DNA of 5,910 nucleotides, taken from Bacillota bacterium (GTDB lineage Bacteria; Bacillota; Clostridia; Lachnospirales; Lachnospiraceae). The notes below the pieces were generated by a model, which was not told the origin of the DNA, ran no database searches, and worked only from the letters and a program-made list of their open reading frames with translations. The stretch covers positions 1 to 5,910 of the forward strand of contig JAEYPA010000159.1 of NCBI GenBank assembly GCA_023411225.1, given 5' to 3'. Shown piece after piece: positions 1-5,377 of the stretch. The stretch's first letter is position 1, and the number at the start of each line of letters is the position of its first letter. The translations under genes were made by a program, and so were the position numbers.

Positions 1-47
1 TGACTCCCAAAGAGTATAGGCAACATCTTCTGGAGAAATTGGCATAA
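1..47 (+). CDS. C-terminal fragment of a probable IS3-family transposase
   Basis: From base 3 one frame reads TPKEYRQHLLEKLA and stops at TAA (45-47). A Thr/Ser-Pro-x-Glu-Tyr-Arg motif shortly before the stop is characteristic of the end of the integrase (rve) domain of IS3-family OrfB transposases, where it follows the catalytic DDE core. Only 14 residues are visible, so the catalytic residues and intactness cannot be judged. The nearby candidate inverted repeat (101-127) supports the reading. A chance or unrelated 3' end remains possible. Confidence 0.5.
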   Translation, partial: TPKEYRQHLLEKLA

Positions 48-50
48 AAA

Positions 51-82
51 GGACGTCAACCATAATTGAACGATTGACGTCC
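51..82. terminator. Strong hairpin, probable terminator at the insertion-sequence end
   Basis: GGACGTCAA (51-59) pairs perfectly with TTGACGTCC (74-82) around a 14-nt loop. Read on the - strand the stem is followed at once by TTTTTATG, the better terminator geometry. Read on the + strand it is followed by ATAAAAATTTATTTTTTC, a broken U-rich tail. It could therefore stop outside transcription entering the element from the right as well as end the transposase transcript. Lying between the transposase stop and the candidate inverted repeat, it is most simply part of the insertion sequence. Confidence 0.6.
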
Positions 83-127
83 ATAAAAATTTATTTTTTC
101 CCTGTCTACTTGACGGGGAGCATATCA

Positions 128-310
128 CGAGGTAGGTTTTAGCGAAACCATGAATCATGGACGATGAATGTGAGCGACGGGAAAATATCCTAGAATGAGC
201 CGTTATAAACTCTTGCAAATATCTTGGAAGCAAGCATTGATACAATTATATACGGGAGTTACCTTTGTTAAAACAGAGAAACTTTCTGTTTTGTGACAAA
301 CCCTCTTTTC
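128..310. other. Gene-free stretch of unknown nature
   Basis: No reading frame of convincing length or ribosome-binding site is seen on either strand. The left part is less AT-rich than the other intergenic DNA here and holds two adjoining small hairpins: GGTTT (135-139) with AAACC (145-149), and the 13-base palindrome CCATGAATCATGG (148-160). It could be a remnant of an older gene or element disrupted by the insertion sequence. Nothing identifies it. Confidence 0.4.
270..292 (-). terminator. Weak candidate terminator after the membrane-protein gene
   Basis: Read on the - strand, AAAACAGA pairs with TCTGTTTT (8 bp, 7-nt loop) beginning 18 nt after the membrane-protein stop codon. The stem is AT-rich and the only U run is the four Us at the end of the stem, so termination would be inefficient. 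Read-through would reach the stronger hairpin at 51-82. Confidence 0.35.
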
Positions 311-1036
311 CTACATATTTGCCTTACGGCTTCTGGTTACTTCGAACTTTTCCAGCCAGCCTTTTTTAAATTTGAGTGAAATAAATCCGGTAATACTAGT
401 TGCAAGAGCCCCTAAGGAATCAACTATTAAATCCTTCATAGTATCTGCCAGAGCCGCTCTTCCCATCATAAGACTACCGTCTTCATGAGCAAATTTCTGC
501 ATATTAAGCCCCAGTAGCTTATCAAAAGCAAACTCGTATATCTCCCACAATGCACCTATTGCCAAAGCGAATGAAAAGGCAAAAACAGCTACAAATAAAG
601 GACTCAGGTTAATCTGTACCTTTTCTGAATCATTTAAAAGCTTTACAACTGAAAATCCAAGTGCTCCTATCATTGCACCGCTGAAGGTATGAAGAACAGT
701 ATCCCAATGTGGTATCTTATAGTAGAAACTTCTGACCTCACCAAGATAAATTGCTGCATAAAGGAAAAATACAAAAACTATGTGCATAAAACCGGGAATG
801 TTTATTTTCCATTTCCTTTCTATCATTGAAGGAAGGAACATAATAATCATACCCATAATACACTGAATCAGCATAAGGACATAGTCGCTTCTAAGCTTGA
901 CAAAGGCGTGTCCCACCACAGGCTTTGATGGTGCAGTAACAACATTTACAATTGAAAAGACCGTTGATAAGACCAATGTGGCAAATACAAACCAAAAAGT
1001 AGTCTTTTCCCAATTTATTTTTTTCTTTATAAAAAT
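311..1036 (-). CDS. Six-helix membrane protein, DUF2238/YjdF-like
   Basis: This is an integral membrane protein of unknown function. From 1036 it is 241 residues with about six hydrophobic segments near residues 12-34, 51-69, 82-99, 114-132, 145-164 and 198-221. Family-like motifs are HWDTVLHTFSG (110-120), ALWEIYEFAFD (162-172) and DTMKDLIVDSLGA (198-210). Their acidic, Trp and His residues inside or beside helices match my recollection of the DUF2238/YjdF family; no catalytic role is established. The first conventional start is TTG at 976, but it has no ribosome-binding site and would cut the first helix in half. The frame stays open to a TAG at 1049-1051. A strong Shine-Dalgarno sequence (1040-1047) sits at ideal distance from an ATT codon at 1036, adding KKK and a complete first helix, so I place the start there. 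If ATT is not used, the coding region is 311-976 (221 aa). The gene has its own candidate promoter and is probably monocistronic. Confidence 0.85.
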   Translation of the reverse strand: MFIKKKINWEKTTFWFVFATLVLSTVFSIVNVVTAPSKPVVGHAFVKLRSDYVLMLIQCIMGMIIMFLPSMIERKWKINIPGFMHIVFVFFLYAAIYLGEVRSFYYKIPHWDTVLHTFSGAMIGALGFSVVKLLNDSEKVQINLSPLFVAVFAFSFALAIGALWEIYEFAFDKLLGLNMQKFAHEDGSLMMGRAALADTMKDLIVDSLGALATSITGFISLKFKKGWLEKFEVTRSRKANM

Positions 1037-1039
1037 AAT

Positions 1040-1047
1040 ATCACCCC
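1040..1047 (-). promoter_or_regulatory. Ribosome-binding site that decides the membrane-protein start
   Basis: GGGGTGAT on the - strand matches GGTGAT at the end of the ideal Shine-Dalgarno sequence exactly, with additional matching Gs upstream. Aligned to GGAGG, it lies about 7 nt before the in-frame ATT at 1036 (4 nt before the ATT at 1039, 13 nt before the ATA at 1030). No ATG, GTG or TTG lies in frame between this site and the TTG 60 nt downstream, which has no such signal. Confidence 0.55.
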
Positions 1048-1094
1048 ACTAAAATAATTAACCCTATAGTAATTAAAAATGTCTTATTGAATAC

Positions 1095-1121
1095 TTTATA
1101 ACACTGGAATTTCAGGGTCAA
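1095..1121 (-). promoter_or_regulatory. Candidate promoter of the membrane-protein gene
   Basis: On the - strand an extended -10 element, TGTTATAAA (1103-1095), lies 15 nt after TTGACC (1121-1116), a 5/6 match to the sigma-A -35 box. The spacing is short, but the TGn extension can compensate. Transcription would begin near 1088, giving a leader of about 50 nt before the proposed start at 1036. It lies downstream of the preceding gene's terminator (1143-1197), which fits an independent transcript. Confidence 0.4.
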
Positions 1122-1137
1122 GTTAAATTTTTAACAA
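1120..1137. promoter_or_regulatory. Rex-like operator, weaker match
   Basis: AAGTTAAATTTTTAACAA matches 12 of the 14 defined positions of the clostridial Rex consensus TTGTTAAnnnnTTAACAA; both mismatches are at one outer end. It touches the -35 box of the candidate promoter (1116-1121), a position where binding could repress the membrane-protein gene. The DNA is AT-rich, so a chance match is possible; this entry rests on motif and position only. Confidence 0.35.
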
Positions 1138-1142
1138 GATTG

Positions 1143-1197
1143 AAAAAAACAAGCCGCATAATCATGCCAACTGCACATTGACATTTATTATGCGGCT
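1143..1197 (-). terminator. Rho-independent terminator of the second alcohol dehydrogenase (copy A of a repeated hairpin)
   Basis: Starting 22 nt after the dehydrogenase stop codon, AGCCGCATAAT (1197-1187) pairs perfectly with ATTATGCGGCT (1162-1152), 11 bp. In the 24-nt loop, TGTCAA and TTGGCA can form an inner 6-bp stem with one G-U pair. On the opposite strand that pair would be a C-A mismatch, so the structure fits - strand RNA best. A U-rich tail (TTGTTTTTTTC) follows the stem. Confidence 0.88.
1151..1197 (-). repeat. Repeated 47-nt hairpin, copy A
   Basis: It is nearly identical to 2533-2578: 44 of 47 aligned columns match, with two substitutions and one single-base gap. The loop is as well conserved as the stem. 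One substitution and the gap together change the stem end from AAT/ATT to AT/AT without breaking pairing. Both copies have the same orientation and each follows an alcohol dehydrogenase gene. Confidence 0.92.
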
Positions 1198-1219
1198 CCT
1201 GTTATATAATATCTGCAAA

Positions 1220-2389
1220 TTATTTATAAGACTTAGTATATATTTCAACAACATCTTTATCGGATAGCTCCACAGGATCGCAAGCAAATAAACCTCCCAT
1301 TGTATGCCTTGCATTCTTCGCCAGAGCTTCCATTTCGCTAAGCTCAATTCCGTATTCGGACATTTTTAAATCGTCCATTCCGCAAGCTTTTTGAAGCTCT
1401 ACCAAGGCTGTTACAAAATCCATAGGCTCCTTTGCATCTTTCTTGCCTAAGGCCACAGCCATGTCAATCATTCTCTGACTGCATGAGCCTGATTTTGCAA
1501 AAAACGTATAGTATTCCTTGCTTACCATAATAAGTCCGGCTCCATGTGGCAAATCGGGATGGAATGCACTCATGGCATGTTCAAGAGAATGTTCTGAAGT
1601 ACAGCCTGAGGTGGATTCAACCATTCCCGCAAGTGTATTTGCTAAAGCAACCTTTTCACGTGCCTCTTCGTTGGAACCTTCATTTACCGCTTTTGAAAGA
1701 TACTTACCTATGAGCTCTATGCTCTTTAGGGCATACATGTCACTCATTTCATTTGCAACTACGTTTATATAGCCCTCTGTGCTGTGGAAAAGTGCATCAA
1801 AGCCCTGGTAAGCTGTAAGATGTGCAGGAACCGTCATCATCAGGTCAGGGTCAACTATAGATAAGACAGGAAAAGTTTTATCATAGCCAAAGCCGATTTT
1901 TTCATTGGTCTCGTCATTGGTTATAACCGTCCAAGGATCAGCTTCAGTACCCGTACCGGCAGTAGTTGTAATAGCTACCACGGGCAGCGGATCAACTGTA
2001 ACAGTCATACCCTTACCTGAGCCCCCACCTACATAGTCCCAATAGTCACCTTCATTTGAAGCCATTACAGCAATAGATTTTGCAGAATCAATACTGCTGC
2101 CGCCTCCAAGACCAATAATGAAGTCGCAGTCCTTTTCCCTTGCAAGTTTTGCTCCCTCCATGACATGTGGTTTTATGGGATTTGGCAATATTTTATCAAA
2201 TAGAATAAATTCTACATTTGCCTTTTTAAGCTCCTCTTCCAGCCTTTTAAGATAACCGTACTTTTTCATAGACGTTCCGCCTGATGTGACAATCAATGCT
2301 TTTTTTCCCGGCAGAGACTGATTATGAAGGTTTGAGAGCTGTCCCTTACCAAAAAGTATTCTAGATGGAATAAAATAATTAAAACTCAT
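1220..2389 (-). CDS. Iron-containing (group III) alcohol dehydrogenase, single domain
   Basis: This 389-residue cytosolic oxidoreductase, the usual length for the family, interconverts an alcohol and its aldehyde or ketone with NAD(P)H; the substrate cannot be told from sequence. The N-terminal half is the nucleotide-binding domain, with GGGSSID at 95-101. The helical metal domain carries the expected ligands Asp198 and His202 (GFDALFH), His267 and His282, with His271 matching the conserved active-site His of FucO. Spacing from His271 to His282 is one residue longer than in FucO or AdhE. After beta-strand ALIVT the sequence is SGGTSMKKYG, like the GG-S turn of the NADPH-dependent YqhD, and lacks the Asp that favours NADH in FucO; NADPH use is therefore an inference. 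ATG start with AGGAGG (2405-2400) 10 nt upstream. It lies 216 nt after adhE, separated by a terminator, and has its own promoter and terminator. It is clearly distinct from the AdhE C-terminal domain, so it is not a recent duplicate of it. Confidence 0.95.
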   Translation of the reverse strand: MSFNYFIPSRILFGKGQLSNLHNQSLPGKKALIVTSGGTSMKKYGYLKRLEEELKKANVEFILFDKILPNPIKPHVMEGAKLAREKDCDFIIGLGGGSSIDSAKSIAVMASNEGDYWDYVGGGSGKGMTVTVDPLPVVAITTTAGTGTEADPWTVITNDETNEKIGFGYDKTFPVLSIVDPDLMMTVPAHLTAYQGFDALFHSTEGYINVVANEMSDMYALKSIELIGKYLSKAVNEGSNEEAREKVALANTLAGMVESTSGCTSEHSLEHAMSAFHPDLPHGAGLIMVSKEYYTFFAKSGSCSQRMIDMAVALGKKDAKEPMDFVTALVELQKACGMDDLKMSEYGIELSEMEALAKNARHTMGGLFACDPVELSDKDVVEIYTKSYK

Positions 2390-2421
2390 ATGGTAAAATC
2401 CTCCTTTATGAAATATCGCAT

Positions 2422-2460
2422 GTATGAATATTCAATATATTTATACCCTTTAATTCATAC
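2422..2460. repeat. Inverted repeat in the leader of the second alcohol dehydrogenase
   Basis: GTATGAAT (2422-2429) and ATTCATAC (2453-2460) are perfect 8-base arms around 23 nt of AT-rich DNA, and the left arm overlaps the palindrome TGAATATTCA (2425-2434). It lies between the predicted transcription start (about 2488) and the ribosome-binding site (2400-2405). It could be a protein site or a leader hairpin; neither is established. Confidence 0.35.
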
Positions 2461-2494
2461 TTCAAATACAAAATATTTACCTATATCTATAGTG

Positions 2495-2527
2495 ATTATA
2501 GCATCATTATTATTAAAAAACTGTCAA
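2495..2527 (-). promoter_or_regulatory. Candidate promoter of the second alcohol dehydrogenase
   Basis: TATAAT (2500-2495) is a perfect -10 box preceded by TGC, giving the extended -10 form TGnTATAAT. A perfect -35 box TTGACA (2527-2522) is present, but 21 nt away, longer than the usual 16-18; the extended -10 may carry recognition. The -35 bases overlap the U-tract of the adhE terminator. Predicted transcription start is near 2488, about 100 nt before the ATG. Confidence 0.55.
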
Positions 2528-2578
2528 AAAATAAGCCGCATATTCATGCCAACTGCAGATTGACATTTATATGCGGCT
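2526..2578 (-). terminator. Rho-independent terminator of adhE (copy B of the repeated hairpin)
   Basis: Starting 27 nt after the adhE stop codon, AGCCGCATAT (2578-2569) pairs perfectly with ATATGCGGCT (2543-2534), 10 bp. An inner TGTCAA/TTGGCA stem forms in the loop, and a tail TTATTTTTTG follows. It should end the adhE transcript before the second dehydrogenase gene. Confidence 0.88.
2533..2578 (-). repeat. Repeated 46-nt hairpin, copy B
   Basis: This is the partner of 1151-1197, same orientation, three differences in 47 aligned columns. The copies are about 1.38 kb apart and bracket the second dehydrogenase gene as direct repeats. Recombination between them would remove that gene with its promoter while leaving adhE with an intact terminator. 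Confidence 0.92.
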
Positions 2579-2605
2579 TAACCAAATTATTTAAAAGGAT
2601 GTTTT

Positions 2606-5209
2606 TTACTTGCCGTAGTAAACTTTCAGGTACATTTCCTTGATTTCACTCAAGAGTGGGTATCTTGGGTTGGCACCTGTGCACTGATCGTCGAATGCCT
2701 GTTCAACCATTTCATCCAAGGTTGCAAGGAATTTTTCCTCATTTACGCCTGCTTCCTTGATAGTCTTTGGCAATCCTACTTTTGCCTTTAATTCATCTAT
2801 TTTAGCTATAAGCTTTTTGAATTTTTCTTCATCGCTGGAACCTGTAATTCCGATAAATGATGCTACTTCTGCATATCTCTTAAGTATTTCAGGATACTTA
2901 TATTGTGAGAATGCACCCATCTTTGCAGGAGCTTCAGCTATGTTGAATTTCATTACTTCTGTAATCAGCAGTGCATTTGCTACACCGTGAGGCAGGTGGT
3001 GGAATGCTCCCAGCTTGTGAGCCATTGAGTGGCAAACACCAAGGAATGAGTTTGCAAATGCCATACCGGCCATTGTTGATGCATCAGCCATTTTTTCTCT
3101 TGCTACAGGATCTTTTGCACCGTTTTCATATGCTGAAGGCAAGTATTCAAAAATACTCTTTGTTGCCTGCAATGCAAGGCCCTTTGTATAATCTGTTGAA
3201 AGCATTGAAGCATATGCTTCAAGAGCATGTGTCAAAGCATCTATACCGGAAGCTGATGTAAGACCCTTAGGCATGTTCATCATAAGGTCTGCATCAACTA
3301 TTGCCATCTTCGGCATAAGTTCGTAGTCTGCAAGAGGATACTTTACACCTGATTGTTCGTCAGTAATAACTGCAAATGGTGTTACCTCTGAACCTGTTCC
3401 TGCTGATGTCGGGATTGCAACAAAGTATGCCTTCTCGCCCATCTTAGGGAATGTGTATACTCTTTTTCTGATATCCATAAATCTCATTGCGAGATCCTGG
3501 AAATCAACTTCAGGATGTTCATACATTGTCCACATGATTTTGCCTGCGTCCATTGCGGAACCTCCGCCTATTGCTATGATAACATCAGGCTTGAAATCTC
3601 TCATTGCTTCAGCACCAAGCTTTGCGCAAGCAAGTGTTGGGTCCGGAGCTACATCGAAGAAAGTATGATGCTTGATATTCATATCATCCAAAAGGTTTGT
3701 AACAGCTTTAGTATATCCGTTGTTATAAAGGAATGAGTCTGTAACTATGAATGCCCTTTGCTTATTCATCTCAGTCTTGAGTTCTCTTAATGCAACACCA
3801 AGGCATCCTTTCTTGAAATAAACTTTTTCAGGTGCTCTAAACCACAGCATATTCTCTCTCCTCTCGGCAACAGTCTTAATATTAATCAGATGCTTTACTC
3901 CGACATTTTCTGAAACGGAGTTGCCGCCCCATGAACCACAACCAAGGGTAAGTGAAGGAGCAAGTTTAAAGTTGTAGAGATCTCCGATTCCTCCCTGTGC
4001 AGATGGTGTATTTATAACAATTCTGCAAGTCTTCATTGCCGCAGTGAATTTATCGAGTTTATCCTTGCTGTTTACAGTATCAATATATAATGAAGCAGTA
4101 TGACCGAAACCACCGTCTGCTATAAGTCTTTCAGCTTTTACTAAAGCGTCATCGAAGCTCTTTGCCTTGTACATTGCAAGTACAGGTGAAAGCTTTTCAT
4201 GTGCGAAAGCTTCAGACAATTCAACTGATTCAACCTCTCCTACCAATACCTTTGCTTCAACAGGAACTTCAAAACCTGCCAACTTTGCAATGGTGTGAGC
4301 TGATTGACCGACGATTTTTGCATTTAATGCACCGTTAACCAATATAACTTCTCTTACCTTTTGAGTTTCTTCCTTGTTGAGCATGTAAGCGCCCCTGAGA
4401 ATAAACTCTTTTTTAACTTCATTGTATATTTTATCTAAAACGATTACTGACTGCTCGGAAGCACAAATCATACCGTTGTCAAATGTCTTTGAAACAATTA
4501 TTGAACTTACAGCTGTCTTTATATCGGCACTTTCATCAATTATTGCAGGTACATTACCGGGTCCAACGCCTATTGCCGGCTTTCCTGAGGAGTATGCAGC
4601 TTTAACCATGCCAGGCCCGCCTGTAGCAAGTATTATATCAGCTTCCTTCATAACTCTTTCGGAAAGCTCTATTGTAGGCTCATCAACCCATCCGATGATT
4701 CCCTTTGGTGCACCCGCTGCAACAGCTGCTTCCAATATTATATTTGCAGCCTCAATAGTGGACTTCTTTGCTCTTGGATGTGGTGAGAATATTATACCGT
4801 TTCTTGTTTTCAATGCAATAAGAGCCTTAAAAATTGCTGTTGAAGTTGGGTTTGTAGTTGGCACAATTGCTGCCTCAACTCCAAGAGGTTCAGCTATCTT
4901 TGTAATACCAAAAGCTTCATCACGTTCAATAACACCGCAGGTTTGTGTTTCCTTATATGCGTTGTAAATGTACTCTGCAGCATAATGGTTCTTAATAACC
5001 TTATCTTCTATAACACCCATTCCTGTTTCAGCCTGAGCCATTTTAGCAAGAGGAATTCTCTTTTTATTAGCAGCAAGTGAAGCAGCCAGAAATATCTTGT
5101 CAACCTGTTCCTGTGTAAATGTTGAATATTCTTGCTGTGCCTTCCTTATCTCTGCCAGTTTTTCCAACAGAGTGTCTACACTATTTACTACCAAATTTTT
5201 CTTAGTCAT
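2606..5209 (-). CDS. adhE: Bifunctional acetaldehyde-CoA/alcohol dehydrogenase AdhE
   Basis: AdhE reduces acetyl-CoA to acetaldehyde and then to ethanol, using two NADH, in the cytosol; the family assembles into long filaments (spirosomes). The 867 residues match the usual length of about 870. The N-terminal aldehyde dehydrogenase domain (about 1-440) carries the catalytic Cys249 in NGMICASEQ, with GVGPGN at 214-219. The C-terminal iron-type alcohol dehydrogenase domain (about 465-867) has GGGSAMD at 548-554, metal ligands Asp657, His661, His727 and His741, and active-site His731. All expected catalytic and metal residues are present and the domains are fused in frame. Asp491 in FIVTDSFLYNNGYT aligns with Asp494 of C. 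thermocellum AdhE, whose change to Gly is reported to allow NADPH use, so NADH preference is expected. ATG start with GGAGGGTGA (5224-5216) 6 nt upstream. It is transcribed alone from a promoter with Rex-type operators and ends at the hairpin 2526-2578. Confidence 0.98.
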   Translation of the reverse strand: MTKKNLVVNSVDTLLEKLAEIRKAQQEYSTFTQEQVDKIFLAASLAANKKRIPLAKMAQAETGMGVIEDKVIKNHYAAEYIYNAYKETQTCGVIERDEAFGITKIAEPLGVEAAIVPTTNPTSTAIFKALIALKTRNGIIFSPHPRAKKSTIEAANIILEAAVAAGAPKGIIGWVDEPTIELSERVMKEADIILATGGPGMVKAAYSSGKPAIGVGPGNVPAIIDESADIKTAVSSIIVSKTFDNGMICASEQSVIVLDKIYNEVKKEFILRGAYMLNKEETQKVREVILVNGALNAKIVGQSAHTIAKLAGFEVPVEAKVLVGEVESVELSEAFAHEKLSPVLAMYKAKSFDDALVKAERLIADGGFGHTASLYIDTVNSKDKLDKFTAAMKTCRIVINTPSAQGGIGDLYNFKLAPSLTLGCGSWGGNSVSENVGVKHLINIKTVAERRENMLWFRAPEKVYFKKGCLGVALRELKTEMNKQRAFIVTDSFLYNNGYTKAVTNLLDDMNIKHHTFFDVAPDPTLACAKLGAEAMRDFKPDVIIAIGGGSAMDAGKIMWTMYEHPEVDFQDLAMRFMDIRKRVYTFPKMGEKAYFVAIPTSAGTGSEVTPFAVITDEQSGVKYPLADYELMPKMAIVDADLMMNMPKGLTSASGIDALTHALEAYASMLSTDYTKGLALQATKSIFEYLPSAYENGAKDPVAREKMADASTMAGMAFANSFLGVCHSMAHKLGAFHHLPHGVANALLITEVMKFNIAEAPAKMGAFSQYKYPEILKRYAEVASFIGITGSSDEEKFKKLIAKIDELKAKVGLPKTIKEAGVNEEKFLATLDEMVEQAFDDQCTGANPRYPLLSEIKEMYLKVYYGK

Positions 5210-5290
5210 AATAAGTCACCCTCCATATTCTTGAAGTCAAAGTTGTTTACTACTAAATCACAAATAATAATATTTTTATAACTCTGGGTA

Positions 5291-5308
5291 TTGTTATTTT
5301 TTTAACAA
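5291..5308. promoter_or_regulatory. Rex operator, leader site of adhE
   Basis: TTGTTATTTTTTTAACAA matches 13 of 14 defined positions of the clostridial Rex consensus TTGTTAAnnnnTTAACAA. It lies about 35-50 nt downstream of the predicted start, where bound Rex could block elongation. In the RNA its arms also pair: TTGTTA/TAACAA plus outer GGGT/ACCC (5286-5316). Confidence 0.7.
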
Positions 5309-5326
5309 CTCAACCCTTAAAAGCAC

Positions 5327-5344
5327 GTGTTAATTATTTAACAA
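5327..5344. promoter_or_regulatory. Rex operator over the adhE transcription start
   Basis: GTGTTAATTATTTAACAA matches 13 of 14 defined positions of the Rex consensus, the only mismatch being the first base. It covers the predicted transcription start (about 5342) just downstream of the -10 box (5349-5354), a classical repressor position. Rex is known to leave its operator when NADH rises, so adhE should be induced under reducing conditions. Confidence 0.78.
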
Positions 5345-5348
5345 TTTA

Positions 5349-5377
5349 ATTGTAGTCCTTTGTTAATTAATTGTCAA
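5349..5377 (-). promoter_or_regulatory. Sigma-A promoter of adhE
   Basis: On the - strand a perfect -35 box TTGACA (5377-5372) is separated by exactly 17 nt from TACAAT (5354-5349), a 5/6 match to the -10 box. Predicted start is near 5342, giving a leader of about 130 nt. Near-consensus strength fits adhE as a highly expressed fermentation gene, with control supplied by the overlapping Rex-type sites. Confidence 0.8.
5360..5377. promoter_or_regulatory. Rex-like operator containing the adhE -35 box
   Basis: TTGTTAATTAATTGTCAA matches 12 of 14 defined Rex positions. On the - strand it reads TTGACAATTAATTAACAA, so the -35 box TTGACA is one end of the operator, and the two mismatches are precisely bases required by the -35 consensus. 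Site centres are at about 5299.5, 5335.5 and 5368.5, that is 36 and 33 nt apart. Confidence 0.6.

Larger units (their letters stand above)
1..127 (+). mobile_element. Right end of an IS3-family-like insertion sequence (partial)
   Basis: Three things suggest an insertion-sequence end entering from the left edge. A short open frame (3-47) has a C-terminal sequence of IS3/IS150 transposase type. It is followed by a strong hairpin (51-82). A candidate terminal inverted repeat lies at about 101-127; read inward from the outside it begins TGATATGCTCCCC and continues GTCAAGTAGACAG, which has the TG...CA ends and C-rich run typical of IS3-family tips. The element would end at about 127, and the next bases (CGA, 128-130) could be the target duplication. 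The left end is outside the window, so the inverted-repeat match and target duplication cannot be confirmed here. The family is judged from memory of typical ends, not from a search. Confidence 0.6.

Noticed and set aside
195..296. 33-codon + strand frame beginning MSRYKLLQISW
   Set aside because: Poor ribosome-binding site, no recognisable motif, and it runs into a hairpin; too little to call a gene.
1162..1347. 61-codon open frame on the - strand
   Set aside because: Out-of-frame overlap with the 3' end of the second alcohol dehydrogenase, running into its terminator hairpin.
1518..1772. 84-codon open frame on the + strand
   Set aside because: Antisense shadow of the second alcohol dehydrogenase gene, whose catalytic motifs are intact across this stretch.
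2510..2527. Rex site ahead of the second alcohol dehydrogenase (TTGACAGTTTTTTAATAA)
   Set aside because: Only about 10 of 14 consensus positions match in very AT-rich DNA; not distinguishable from chance.
1151..2578. The two repeated hairpins as CRISPR repeats or transposon ends
   Set aside because: Only two copies, 1.38 kb apart and in the same orientation, each just after a stop codon with a U-tract; no spacer array and no transposase between them.
2757..3736. Several + strand open frames of 71-96 codons
   Set aside because: All are antisense to the AdhE alcohol dehydrogenase domain and lack start signals or recognisable protein features.
4422..4967. 181-codon open frame on the + strand
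   Set aside because: Lies wholly inside adhE on the opposite strand; hydrophobic low-information product, no ribosome-binding site, explained by adhE codon use.
5210..5345. Riboswitch in the adhE leader
   Set aside because: The leader is AT-rich with a single short hairpin explained by the Rex operator; no conserved core of a known riboswitch class is visible.
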